Both the position numbers and the translations under genes were made by a program. DNA of 64,000 nt from positions 558,001 to 622,000 of the forward strand of contig JAZKJV010000299.1 in the NCBI GenBank assembly GCA_037367405.1. Direction: 5' to 3'. Source of the DNA: Ottelia alismoides. Its lineage: Eukaryota > Streptophyta > Magnoliopsida > Alismatales > Hydrocharitaceae. The notes below the pieces were generated by a model that worked only from the letters and a program-made list of their open reading frames with translations, made no database searches and was not told the DNA's origin. The stretch's first letter is position 1. Every line of letters begins with the position of its first letter. Positions 30,396-41,793 of the stretch are shown here, in pieces.

Positions 30396-31081
30396 AATTT
30401 ATTTATATCTTGTGATTGTCATAGATTTTAGACAAGATGATGGAGTTTATGTTAGATCATAGTTTAGCAAAAACCCTGTCCACCTAAGGTATGAACATAT
30501 ATGCCTTTTACCTTTCCCTTTCCCTCATTTCAGAAAATAACGTTATATCTAATGTATGCTACATTAGTCTAGTTTGATTAATTTAACAATATTTTACATT
30601 ATAAAATGTGATGGATTAAAAGTTGTAATGAGAGATATATACTTCTATATATGGTCTCCATTAGTAAACTTATATATATATAGGTTAATGGGGTTGCCTC
30701 CGCGCCGTCTTCAGCGTTTTTTTTATTTTTTTTTAAAATATCATCATGTATATTCATCCTATATCCCTCATATATTTCACTCGAATTTCCTCAAAAATAG
30801 AGGCTCCTACGGCCTCCATCCAGACAGACATTTTTTTAACAGTAACATGATTTGTTAAATCGATACTATCTCAATGGAGGCCATATGAGTCTCTGTTTCT
30901 GACGAAATTTGAATGCATATAGGAGGGATATAGGGATGAATATACATGGTGAGCTTTTTCAAAAAATAAAAAAATGCCGAAAAAGGAGGCGGGGCAGCCA
31001 TGTTGGTTGTCCACAGGGGCAACCCCATTAAATCCATATATATATATATATATCATTGCATGTACGAATACAAATCGACAG
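30396..31081 (+). repeat. Duplicated segment, copy A (donor)
   Basis: This 686-bp block recurs at 32110-32814 with scattered single-base differences and a shorter TA run. Both copies start AATTTATTTATATCTTGTGA and end TACGAATACAAATCGACAG, and both contain the same MITE insertion. The duplication therefore postdates the MITE. Confidence 0.93.
30683..31035. mobile_element. Mutator-like palindromic MITE (in copy A)
   Basis: The left end GGTTAATGGGGTTGCC is mirrored on the right (reverse complement GGATTTAATGGGGTTGCCCC). ATATATATA lies on both sides and could be the 9-bp duplication, though the local TA run makes this weak. The interior shares GAGGCTCCTACGGCCTCCAT and TTTCTGACGAAATTTGAATG with the family. 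Confidence 0.85.
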
Positions 31082-31875
31082 TTACGAATATGTGCTTTAT
31101 GGATGCAGATATATATTTCAATATATATTAAATATATGCTATCATATGCTTTAAAATTTGATGTGCATGTAAACTATTACTGGTCACATACAAGTAATAT
31201 TAGGAATACTCCGTAGATTAGCTTAAATACATAGATGTATTAGATGTAATAAACATGATATAACTATATTAAATGTGCAAATATTATCACAATTATACCA
31301 AATATGGCGAAAGAAGATAAAAAAAATTATTTGATATGGTTAAAAATAAATCTGTAGCTATATATATAAAGGGATATAAGGACACATATTTTTGTGGATA
31401 TCTATGTAGCAATTTTAGAGAGAATAACGATATAGATGTCAAATTGTACAAAACAGATAAGGTGGTTAATAAAATATAGATATATCTCAATATGTATGCA
31501 TCTCTAATCACCTATATATCACGTCTACTGTAAACCCAAAAAACTAAAAATGCTTTAAGTTGGAGTCATACTTGTCACTGAACAGTTTAGATAAACGTAG
31601 AAATAGTTTAGTTAAACTTATTACATTACCCGTCTGGATAGTATGTGTACTTATGTACGTAGAATGATAAGTAAGATGGTAGTTCAAATTGCAATGAAAA
31701 AACACTATTGTGGAATTTGAATTTGTTATTCGCATCCTTTATATAACTGCTGGGAGAAGCCTATTATTGTAATAAATAGATTTTACAGTAAGTCAAATTT
31801 AATGTAATGCTTAGAGATAATGTAATTATTTTTGTTTATATTTGAGATTGTGACATTAATACTTTTAGATCAACG
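31082..31875. other. Probable 5' region of the hAT element
   Basis: AT-rich sequence without coding motifs, between copy A and the start codon of the TTF-finger exon. Confidence 0.35.
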
Positions 31876-32109
31876 ATGTCAAAGAGGTCAATCACTTCTT
31901 ACTTTACAAAGATAGTGAATGAAAGCAAGAGTAAAGAAAATTTACTTGCTTCTCCAAATTCCGAAGGGGGTGAGTTTCATCCTTCTAAAATTCCATGAGT
32001 TGAGCTACATAATTCTGTTGATGGCTCACTAGAACGAGATCCAGGACTACGTCAAATGATATGGCAATATCCTCATGATAAAAGAGAGGGCATAATACGT
32101 ACTTATCTG
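31876..32109 (+). pseudogene. hAT (TTF-finger/DUF4371 class) transposase, N-terminal fragment
   Basis: Seventy-eight codons begin MSKRSITSYFTKIVNESKSK, contain one TGA at codon 41, and end RDPGLRQMIWQYPHDKREGI followed by IRTYL. The RDPGLR...I..Y..D.R...RTYL pattern is the typical N-terminus of plant TTF-type zinc finger hAT proteins. The frame is cut off exactly where copy B begins. The rest of the same gene resumes at 44503, beyond the copia element. Confidence 0.8.
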
Positions 32110-32748
32110 AATTTATTTATATCTTGTGATTGTCATAGATTTTAGACAAGATGATGGAGTTTATGTTAGATCATAGTTTAGCAAAACCCTGTCCACCTAA
32201 GGTATGAACATATATGCCTTTTACCTTTCCCTTTCCCTCATTTCAGAAAATAACGTTATATCTAATGTATGCTACATTAGTCTAGTTTGATTAATTTAAC
32301 ATATATTTTACATTATAAAATGTGATGGATTAAAAGTTGTAATGAGATATATACTTCTATATATGGTCTCCATTAGTAAACTTATATATATATAGGTTAA
32401 TGGGGTTGCCCCCGCGCCGTCTTCAGCGTTTTTTTTTTATTTTTTTGAAAAATATCATCATGTATATTCATCCCTATATCCCTCATATATTTCACTCGAA
32501 TTTCGTCAAAAATAGAGGCTCCTACGGCCTCCATCTAGACAGACATTTTTTAACAGTAACATGATTTGTTAAATCGATACTATCTCAATGGAGGCCATAT
32601 GAGTCTCTGTTTCTGACGAAATTTGAATGGCATATAGGAGGATATAGGGATGAATATACATGGTGAGCTTTTTCAAAAAAATAAAAAAATGCCGAAAAAG
32701 GAGGCGGGGCAGCCATGTTGGCTGTCCACAGGGGCAACCCCATTAAAT

Positions 32749-32786
<38 letters not shown>

Positions 32787-32814
32787 CATTGCATGTACGA
32801 ATACAAATCGACAG
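32110..32814 (+). repeat. Duplicated segment, copy B (filler at breakpoint)
   Basis: A 705-bp near-identical copy of 30396-31081. On its left it abuts the hAT exon at a random codon; on its right it abuts the copia element a short way past its pol stop. It occupies the place where the copia 3' LTR and the hAT middle exons should be. Confidence 0.92.
32395..32750. mobile_element. Mutator-like MITE (in copy B)
   Basis: This is the same insertion as at 30683-31035, copied within segment B. It therefore represents segmental duplication and not independent transposition. Confidence 0.88.
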
Positions 32815-32852
32815 CCATGTTTCCCATTGAACTTATTTTGTGGGATCTCCAC

Positions 32853-35800
32853 TCATTTAGGTTGGGTTGCTACTGCGGGTAAACTCTCAGTGGGTTTCAG
32901 CCCCATCCCAAGTCTGTATTTTTGGACTAAAGATCTATGAAGTCCCTTTGTAAGTGGATCTGCCGTGTTATCTTTGGTACCAACAAATTCCACAGCAATT
33001 ACTCCAGAAGACACCAAATCCCTAATAGACTTAAGTCTAACTTGGATATATCTTCTTGTCTTCTGATTGTACTTTGAACTCTTTACCTTTGCAATAGTAG
33101 TCATGCTATCACAATGTAAAGAAATTGCCGGTATCGGCTTACCCACCATGGGCATCTCAGAGAGAAGCTCCCTAAGCCATTCAGCCTCAATACCTGTTGT
33201 GTCCAAAGCACACAGCTCTACCTTAAAAGTAGACCAAGCCAAAATGGTCTGTTTCACAGACCTCCAGGAGACTAGACCGCCTTCAAGGGTAAATACATAC
33301 CCAGTCACACCGTTACTCCCGGAGTCCTCCATTTGACCTATACAACTTGCATCACTATATCCTTCTAAGACAGGAGGATATTTACCATAATGCAGTCCAA
33401 AAAATGTAGTACCCTTAAGGTACTTCAACACTCGATCCAAGGCCTCCCAATGAGTACGGTCAGGACAGCTCGTATATCTACTTAACTTTGCGACCGTGAA
33501 TGAAATATTAGGTCGAGTACAGTTCGCAAGATACATCAAGCTTCCTATAATCTGGAAATATCGTAGCTGTGCTACAGGTACTCCACTCTTGTTCTTGCAG
33601 ATGGGTTTAGATGAATCATAAGGAGTGCATACAGATTTACAGCTCTGATAGCCAAATTTTTCAAGAACCTTCTCAGTATAATGTGACTGAGACACAGCTA
33701 TCCCATTAGTAGATCTAATCAGTTTGAGCCCCAAAATTACATTAGCAACTCATAAGTCCTTCATCTCAAACTTACTGCTCAAGAACCTCTTGGTTTCTTC
33801 CACTATCCTTATGTTTGATCCAAATATCAAAATATCATCTACATACATGCATAAGACAACAAACATATCACCTTTAATCATAGAGTACACACATTTATCG
33901 GATTCATGAACTAAAGCCATTAGACTGGATAGTCTTATCAAACTTGTTATGCCACTGTTTCGGAGCTTATTTTAATCCATAAAGAGATTTTACAAGCTTA
34001 CAGACCTTTCTCTCATTACCAGATGCTATGAATCCCTCAGGTTGGTCCATATAAATCTCCTCCTCAGGATCACCATATAAAAAGGAAGTCTTCACATCTA
34101 TTTGATGAATTGTGAGATCATGTGTGGAGGCCAACGCAATGAGCATCCGAATCGTAGTCATTCTAGTAACAGGAGAATAGGTATCAAAATAATCAATACC
34201 CTCTTTCTGTTTGAAACCTTTGGGTACAAGTCTTGCCTTAATATTTTTTTATGGATCCGTCCGTACTAAGTTTTCTTCTGAATACCCATTTGCTTCCTAT
34301 GGTGGAACACCCAGGAGGTAGATCGACCAATTCCCACGTGCCATTTGAAATGATTGAATCCATTTCAGATTTAATAGCGTCCTTCCAATGCCTTGCTTCA
34401 GTAGAAGCCATGGCATCCTTGTATGTGGGAGGATCACCCTCGATTTGGTAGGAGACAAAGTCGCTACCTAAATCCTTAGCAATCCTAGGTCTCTTACTTC
34501 GTCTAAGTTCAACATCCTCCAAGAATTCATTGGGTTCAGAGGAGCTAGCCCCCATATTTGACATCTTTTCTATTTGTTGTGGAATAGAACCAGATGTTGA
34601 GGCTACGTCAGTAGTCAGATTTTCAGGAATCCCTTTTTTCATTGGAAAAATATCCTCGAAAAACGTAGCATCACGAAGTTCAACAATAGTATTAGAATCT
34701 ATGTATGTGATCTCAGACCGAATTACTAAGAATCGATAAGCATAACTTTTTTCCAGATACCCCAAGAAGACCGCGTCAATTGTTTTAGGTGCAAGCTTCT
34801 TTCTCTTGTGTTATGGGACTAAGACCTTAGCCAGGCATCCCCACACCTTAAGATATTTTAGGCTTGGATTCCTATTTCTCCAAAGTTCAAATGGACTCTT
34901 ATCTTTATGCCTTAAGGGAACTCTATTCAGGATATGGCAGGCCGAATTCAAAGCTTCCCCCCACATGTAAGATGGTAGCCTAGAACTTTGTAAAAATACA
35001 TTGACCATATCAGTTAGAGTCCTATTCTTTCGTTCTGTTATTCCATTGGACTGTGGTGAATAAGGTGTAGTGACCTCATGAACTACGCCAAATAATTTGC
35101 ATTGTTCATCAAATATCTTAGATGTATATTCACCATCCCTATCTGACCTTAGACGTTTAATTACTTTCTCGACTTGTGTTTCTGCATTCTTAAAAATAAG
35201 AAATTTTTCTAAGGCTTCATCCTTAGTTTTAAGCAGATAAACATAACAGTATCTACTGTTGTCATCTATGAAGGTGATAAAATATCTTTTGTTATCTCTA
35301 GTTATCACACCACCAAACTCACAAATATCAGAATGAACTAAGTATAGAATTTCAGTTTCCCTATTCACAGAATGGAAAGGCTTTCTAGGTAACTTAGCTT
35401 GAGCACACATTTCACATTTGTTGAGTTTGTCTGTAGTATGATTAGGAATCATGTCAAGTTTCATCATTCTTTTCATAGAATTGAAATTTACATGTCCTAA
35501 CCTAGCATGCCATAAATCAGTAGATTTAATATTTGAAACAACATAAGTAGAAGAATCAAAACCAGAAATATTATTAACTGAACTATCAATGTCACATCTT
35601 ATTCTAAATAAAAGATTATGATCAGCCAAATATCCTTTTCCAAAGAAAATACCATGTCTCAAAAAAACTACTTTATTATATTTAAAGTCTAACTGAAAAT
35701 CCTCTCTAACTAATAAAGAAGCAGACAAAACATTCTTTTTAATATCAGGAACGTGCAGCACCCTGCGCAAAGTCCAAACTCGTCCAGTTGAGAATCTCAG

Positions 35801-36048
35801 CTTGACTTGTCCAGAGCCAAGCACCTTGGCTGCAGATCTGTTCCCCATCATTACTGTACTACCGACTGAAGCCTGATAAGATATAAAAAATGTTCTATCA
35901 GTACAAATGTGTACATTTGCACCTGTCTCATTGGACTCGTTTACAAAGTATAGTTCAGGGTTCACTGAGACATACCCCTCACCGGGCCCGCCTCCCTCAG
36001 TCAGCATAAGAGCCTCAGGAACGACATCCGTAGACTTCTGTTGGGTCT
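32853..36048 (-). pseudogene. Copia pol pseudogene (protease, integrase, RT, RNase H)
   Basis: Minus-strand order: a decayed CCHC knuckle around 36085-36045 with a TGA inside; protease near 35925, where the catalytic triad reads ETGA instead of D(S/T)GA; pre-integrase LWHARLGHVNFNSMKRMM near 35510; CEMCAQAKLPRKPF; and an integrase core with VHSDI, RSDRDGEY and NGITERKNRTL (35370-35010). RT fragments follow (WKDAIKSEMDSII at about 34390, IHQIDVKTSFLYGD at 34100, MYVDDILIFGSN at 33850), then RNase H to 32853. A few frameshifts and stops separate long open pieces, so it is younger than the copia element at 13993. Confidence 0.92.
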
Positions 36049-36915
36049 TCAGAGAAGGGCAATCCCCTTTCCAATGTCCAACCTGTCCACACTGTCAGCA
36101 AGGTTTGTTCTTTGGTTTTTCTGGATTTTTCCCTTGGCTTTCAGTTTCTTATTTTTCCCTTTAGTAATGTTTCCTTTTGAGCTTATGACATTGACCTTAA
36201 GGTTCACGTCTACAGGCATCACAGGTTTTTGTTTCCTATGCTCCTCTTCAATGGCTATTGAGACCATCAGATCATCCAGAGAAATTTTCCCCTTCCTGTG
36301 TTTTAAGGACATCCCAAAATCTTCCCAGGACTTGGGAAATTTCTCAATAATCGACATAACTTGAAACTTTTCAGAAAGTTTCATTTCTGCCTCGGCTAGC
36401 CCATGGAGTAATAACAAAAACTCATGAGCCTGTTTCGAAACCGATTTGCCCTCAATCATCTGAAATTTCAGGAACTTGGATACTGAGTATTTTTCAATAC
36501 CCAGATCCTCCGTATTATATTTCTTATCCAGTTCCTCCCATAGATCCTTGGCGGTTTTGGTAGATGCGCCATAGACATCTAACAGAACGTTCGATAGTGC
36601 AGTGAGAATGCACCCATGACACAGACGATCATGTTCTTTCCATGCATCCGCCATCTTAACCGTCTCAGGATCCGGATTTTGTTCAGATAATTTAGGACAC
36701 TCGGTTTCCAGAACCGAAATCAGGCCAATTGTGGTCAGCCAAATTTTCATGCGTTGTTGCCAACGTTTGAAATTCTGTCCCCCGAATTTCTCTGGCATAC
36801 CAGTGAAATCCACACGAGACCGAAACCTCAAATCCGACATTTTTCTTATCACGTTATGGCGTTGTCTCTCTAAGATTGTTGAGAAACCGTCCATTGCATA
36901 CATACAAAAATCCAC
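36049..36915 (-). pseudogene. Copia gag pseudogene
   Basis: A 288-codon open frame on the minus strand includes MSDLRFRSRVDFTGMPEKFG, NFKRWQQRMKIWL and the DUF4219/UBN2-like block ALSNVLLDVYGASTKTAKDL, with KFLKFQMIEGKSV further on. A one-base shift just before the zinc knuckle takes it out of the pol frame, ending in IGKGIALL. The original start is probably the Met of MSDLRF, at about 36840. Confidence 0.85.
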
Positions 36916-37040
36916 ATAACCACAGATTTACAAAACAGATTTTTATATGTATGAATCCAGGTTAACAATGATAAGAGAAATATCCGATTAAATAGCATAT
37001 GCATATTCGCGAAAGGGAGAAATCCGGAAACCAAGATCAT

Positions 37041-37541
37041 GAGTCAAATTCCTAAGTAGTACCTGGGAATTACTTAAATACCCAAGTACTACTTAATGTT
37101 TTTTTTTACTTAAGAACTACAGAGGTGTCGCATGTTGAACATGCGACACCCCTTAAGTTTTTTTACCCAGGAACTACGTATGTGTCGCATGCTGAATATG
37201 CGCTATAGATAGCGCATATTCAACATGCGATATATATCCAGGGAATTCCCCTTGAAGATACCTGGCCTCGAAATGTTCTGTAGAGGTATCGCATGTTGCA
37301 TATGCGATGTTGTTCCAGGGAATTTCCCTCCAAGAGGACTCGTCTCGTCCAATGGTCCGATAGCCTGTAGAGTATACTGATAACGCATTTTCAATATGCG
37401 TCATCTTTACAGGAAATTTCCCTCGAAAATGGCTGGCCAGGTGTGGGCTTTGAAATTTCAACATATAACACATTTTCAATATGCGTCATCCTTAAAGGAA
37501 ATTTCCCTCGAAAATGCATGGCAGGTATGGGCTATGGAATT
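37041..37541 (+). repeat. Left TIR of the MULE, built of palindromes
   Basis: About 500 bp, inverted relative to 43406-43906. It consists of successive hairpin-capable words around GCAT/ATGC: GTCGCATGTTGAACATGCGA near 37128, GCGCATATTCAACATGCGAT near 37210, ATCGCATGTTGCATATGCGA near 37288, and GCATTTTCAATATGCGTCAT repeated near 37385 and 37470. Confidence 0.93.
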
Positions 37542-37738
37542 TCATGTTTCTAAAAACCCTTGAAAGAGCGTGCCAATTCCATGTTTCTAAAAACCCGCAT
37601 CATTCCTCACTGCCATGGAGGAATATGTAAAAGATGCAGCACGACCTTCTAGCATGCGCAGAGATGAGGTACAAACGCTTCATATTTAGTTGAAATATTC
37701 TTCTTGGAGTCGTGCACATGAGATTTTTTTAATCTATT

Positions 37739-38485
37739 TGTTGAGGGTCATGTAAACGGGCAAGCGGATCTTGTGAGGGCTCATTTTGAAACTAAGATAA
37801 ATAATAGACAAGACCCTTGTTGCTGACATGCTGTGATCAACAAGGGCCTTTTTTCCTCGTGGTTTTTCCTTCCATCGTGGGAGAATTTCCACGTAAACCA
37901 CCATCTCTATGTTGCTTGTTTTCGTCTTCATGATATCAGAGCATTGGTTGTTATGATCATGTTCTTCATCAAGCTTCATCCTCTCTTGTACTACTCGCTA
38001 CATGTGGTGCCCTAGGTGCACCTCCACCCAGGTACTTTGTATTTCTCGTATTGCGCCGCCTAAAGAAGAGTTGAAATCAAAGTTGGTTGCGAGTTGGGGC
38101 TGGCCTTGTTTTGGGGGCTGATTGCTGCAATTTGGAGCTATTTGGTGCTTGTCTTTGGAAGTCAATTGTTGCGATTTCGGGATGTTTGCTGCTCTATTTT
38201 TTGAGGTGATTGTGCATTTTTGGGTTGTTTGCTTCTCTGAATCTCGTGCTTAGAGTGGTACCATGGTTTGTATGCCATTGCCATTATTTACTTGAGTATT
38301 GGTGGCTAGAGCTTTGTATTTTTCTGTTAATCTCGTGTGTTGCTGCTGTGATTTACCTAAGTGACATTGTGTGGGGCTGCTACCCACAGTACTGTTGCTT
38401 AGGGCACTACTTGGAGGATCCCTTCCGTGTTAGAGTTGAGATATTTCATTGTTTGCTTATTGAGATCTATTAAAGTGGAGTTGAA
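37739..38485 (+). mobile_element. TRIM/copia-like LTR and leader inside the MULE
   Basis: A 192-bp segment (37739-37930) begins TGTTGAGGG and ends in CA. It is directly followed by TGATATCAGAGC, one base off the tRNA-iMet primer site. That looks like a 5' LTR with primer site, followed by non-coding leader. No 3' LTR or gag-pol was seen, so it may be a truncated TRIM or copia piece carried by the MULE. A short duplicated word ATTCCATGTTTCTAAAAACC lies just outside (near 37541 and 37573). Confidence 0.5.
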
Positions 38486-38491
38486 GATTAC

Positions 38492-38683
38492 GAGTCAAAT
38501 TCCTAAGTAGTACCTGGGAATTACTTAAATACCCAGGTACTACTTAATGTTTTTTTAGTTAAAAACTACAGAGGTGTCGCATGTTGAACATGCGACACCC
38601 CTTAAGTTTTTTTTACCCAGGAACTACGTATGTGTCGCATGTTAAATATGCGCTATAGATAACGCATATTCAACATGCGATAT
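38492..38683 (+). repeat. Internal partial copy of the left MULE TIR
   Basis: About 192 bp repeat the first part of the left TIR (37041-37232) in the same orientation, starting GAGTCAAATTCCTAAGTAGT and ending CAACATGCGATAT. It lies directly in front of the mudrA promoter region, so it may be the original left end before outer sequence was added. Confidence 0.9.
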
Positions 38684-39048
38684 TGAGCCTAAATAAGCCC
38701 CGCGCCCAACGGCCTTCCCATTTCCCGACCCTTGCCCCCATGCCCTTCATTCTCCAGCACCCCAGCCGCTCCCGACGCCAACCTCAGCACCCGCATCTTG
38801 AGAACTCCTCCTCTCTCAGAAACCCCCGTTTTGGTCACTCCTAGCCCCGCGGAACATTCCTTTTCCGTGTTTTCACTGATTGGCACCGTCCTAGCCGTCC
38901 CCGCTTCTCATTAGGGCTAATCACTTGTTGCGAACAATTGGACTTGGTAAAGCGTTTTCTTTAGTTATTGTTTGTATCATATGCATGTTATTTTCATTTC
39001 TCGAATGTATGACGTTTGCTTGTACGTTGTGTCACGTATTAGGTTAGA

Positions 39049-41706
39049 ATGGAGCAATTGTATTGTATGTGTCATTTGAGTAGTACACTCATGTGCGGAT
39101 CGTCAACCAACGTGAGGGGGTTTGTGTTGACTCCTAATATGACGTTCGATGAGATGTTAAACTTGGTTTACCGTAAGTTCAACTTGGATGTTGACAGTCA
39201 AAAAATCCGATTATACATCGCATCCCTCGAGGCCCAGGGGATGAACTGTCATTTTCATCTATTGTCGATAATGATGATGTGCAGGCAGTTCTTGTGTACG
39301 CTCGGACCATTGGGAAATCAATGTCTATCGATATTTATGTTGAAGATGTATCTGTGAGCGAAGTCCCCACTGTTATGACTAACAAGAGACCGTCTAGAGT
39401 CCCGAGCACACAAGCAGCAGTTGTCCGCAACACGCCACCAAGAAATGCCCCAACCATGGGACCCTACTTTGATACGGATGCGCCTGTAACGCAGCCAAGC
39501 ACGGTTTAGGATTTGGGCTTGAGTGAGCCGTTGCTGCGAGAGGTTAACCGGATGGATCAGGATTTCATCCTTTGGGGGACCGATGATGACTTGGAAGAAG
39601 GTAGCGAAGATGTCGAAGATAATCTGATGGATGAGGAGCTCCCAACTGATGAACAAACCACGCATACTATTACACCCCGTATACCCTTTTTTTGGGGTTA
39701 GAGGGTCAAATACTCGTTCAACATATGAAGACGACATTCGAAGCAAGTCTAGACTTGATGGTATTGCTGACGAAATCCGCAAGGGTAGGATGTTCAAATG
39801 TAGGGAGGATTTGGTTTACGCTGTGAAGAAGTTCCACATTCTATCACATTATGACTTCATTGTCAAGGAATCCAGCAGCTTGATATGGTCGGTTTTTTAT
39901 ACGCAGAGATCAAATGGTTGCGTTTGGTATTTACGATGACATTTCAGAAAATTTGATAGAATGTGGGTGATCTCCAAGGTTGTTGGCGCATACACTTGTA
40001 TAAACCCAACAGTTAATCAGGATCACCCTCAGTTGGAGTACAAATTCATGTCCACATCATTGCTAACTCTTGTTAGGGATGACCCTAATGTTCGTGTATC
40101 AAGTTGTAGAGCTCACATCCACAAGATGTACAACTACTGGGTTTCAAAGAAAAGGGCTTGGGATGCTCGAAGGAAGGCCATCGGAATCGTATTTGGTGAC
40201 TGGAAGAAGTCATACGCTGAAATGCCTTTTCTTTTGCATGCAATGAAGGCTGCTATTCCAGGGACTGAAATTGATATTGAATACAGCGACCATCCCGATC
40301 CTCGGAAACCTCCCTGCCGCAGATTTGAACGATGCTTTTGGGCATTTGATCCTTCCATTGAAGCATTTAAATATTGTCGGCCTCTGATTAGTGTTGACGG
40401 GACACATTTGTACGGGAAGTACAAACAAAAACTGCTTATTGCTTGCGGTGTTGACGGGGATAAACATATTGTTCCCCTTGCATTCGGGATCGTCGACGAG
40501 GAAACCTTATCGTCATGGAAGTGGTTTCTTTCGTTGGTACGTGTAAGGGTAATCGGCATGCGAGCTGGACCAATATGTATCATCTCTGACAGGCATTCTA
40601 GTATAAAAGCCACTATAAAAGATGCTGACGTCGATTTATTAGAACCCTTTGTATATTGGCGGTTTTGTACGAGGCACGTCGCGAGCAACTTCAATAGCGT
40701 CTTTAAAAATGGTTCCATGAAAGCTCTGGTGCAAGCCGCAGCATTACAGACGACACGTAGGAAGTTCGCGTACTTCATGAGGAAATTACAAGAGTGGAAT
40801 AATGGAGCAGCTAGATGGTTTTCAACTCATGATTGTCGTCGTGAGCAATGGACCTTGTCTATGACGGTGGTTATAGGTTTGGTCAGATGACTATAAATCT
40901 GAGCGAAAGCTACAATGCAGTTATTAAAGATGCCCGTTGCTTGCCAATCTCTGCGTTAATTGAAAAGACCTTTTATAATTATGTGTTATACTTCATTCAG
41001 CATTTTGAAGAAGCAAGCGCAGCCATTGTTGCTGGTCGAAAATTCACGCATTACGCATCCACAGAGTTGACCCGTTGGACTGCAGCTGCGAATGGGCACA
41101 CAGTAACTTAGGTACAAGTACAACCAAAAATATTATTCAAGGTGTCTAACAGGCCTCGACGGACGTCTACTAGTATTCGCGGGCGCAAACAGTACACGGT
41201 AAATTTGCTACAAAGGAAATGCACTTGCAATAAGTGGCAAATATATCGTATCCCATGTTCCCACGCCATTGCAGTTATTTCAAAGCGTCGGGCTGAAGTG
41301 GATTCCTATGTTGGAGAGTGGTACACCTGGGAGAAACAGTTGCAGGTTTATAAAAGGCAATTTTTTCCCATCGGTGATCGTGAAACATGGGCTCCCCTCG
41401 AATATCCTGAGTTACGACCGGACCCAAAGCGTAAACGCGGTAAAGGTCGTCCATGTACATCAAAAATACATAATGAAATGGATGTTAGAGATATGATTCG
41501 GCAAAAATACTTGTTCCTATTATGGGATATTGGGTCACACACACCGTGGGTGTCCCAACAAAACCGTAAAGGATTCCTAAGCATCCACATCAAATGCGCC
41601 GACGTCGAACAGGAATAAGAATAAATGTGGAAATTGTGGTGGCCAAGGTCACAACCGACGTAAATGTCCAAGTTCGAGTAAGTATGCTTCCCTCGTATAT
41701 TATTAA
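39049..41706 (+). pseudogene. mudrA-like MULE transposase
   Basis: Cuts and rejoins Mutator-like elements in the nucleus. It starts MEQLYCMCHLSSTLMCGSST with an N-terminal MuDR-type domain, then an acidic linker. The DNA-binding region runs to about 40230. The MULE DDE core has LISVDGTHLYGKY (first Asp, about 40390), CIISDRHSSI (second Asp, about 40580) and NLSESYNAV (Glu, about 40900). A SWIM finger (CTCNKW...CSHAIAVI, 41220-41280) and a CCHC knuckle (CGNCGGQGHNRRKC, 41626-41667) follow, and the frame ends at 41706. Breaks: frameshifts near 39240, 39700, 40855 and 41580, and stops at 39507, 39937 and 41109 that look like CAG or CGA changed to TAG or TGA. All catalytic residues survive. Confidence 0.9.
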
Positions 41707-41793
41707 TTTTCATTGTGGTAAATACTTGTTGCTTTTGTCGAATATTGTTTTTTTTAGATTGTATTGTGTAACATTGAATATTGTATTTTTCAG

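Noticed and set aside
30683..32750. Two independent MITE insertions
   Set aside because: Both MITEs lie at the same place within a 0.7-kb duplicated segment, so the second copy arose by segmental duplication.
39318..40778. Minus-strand open frames opposite mudrA
   Set aside because: They are antisense shadows; the plus strand carries the clear DDE, SWIM and CCHC motifs in order.
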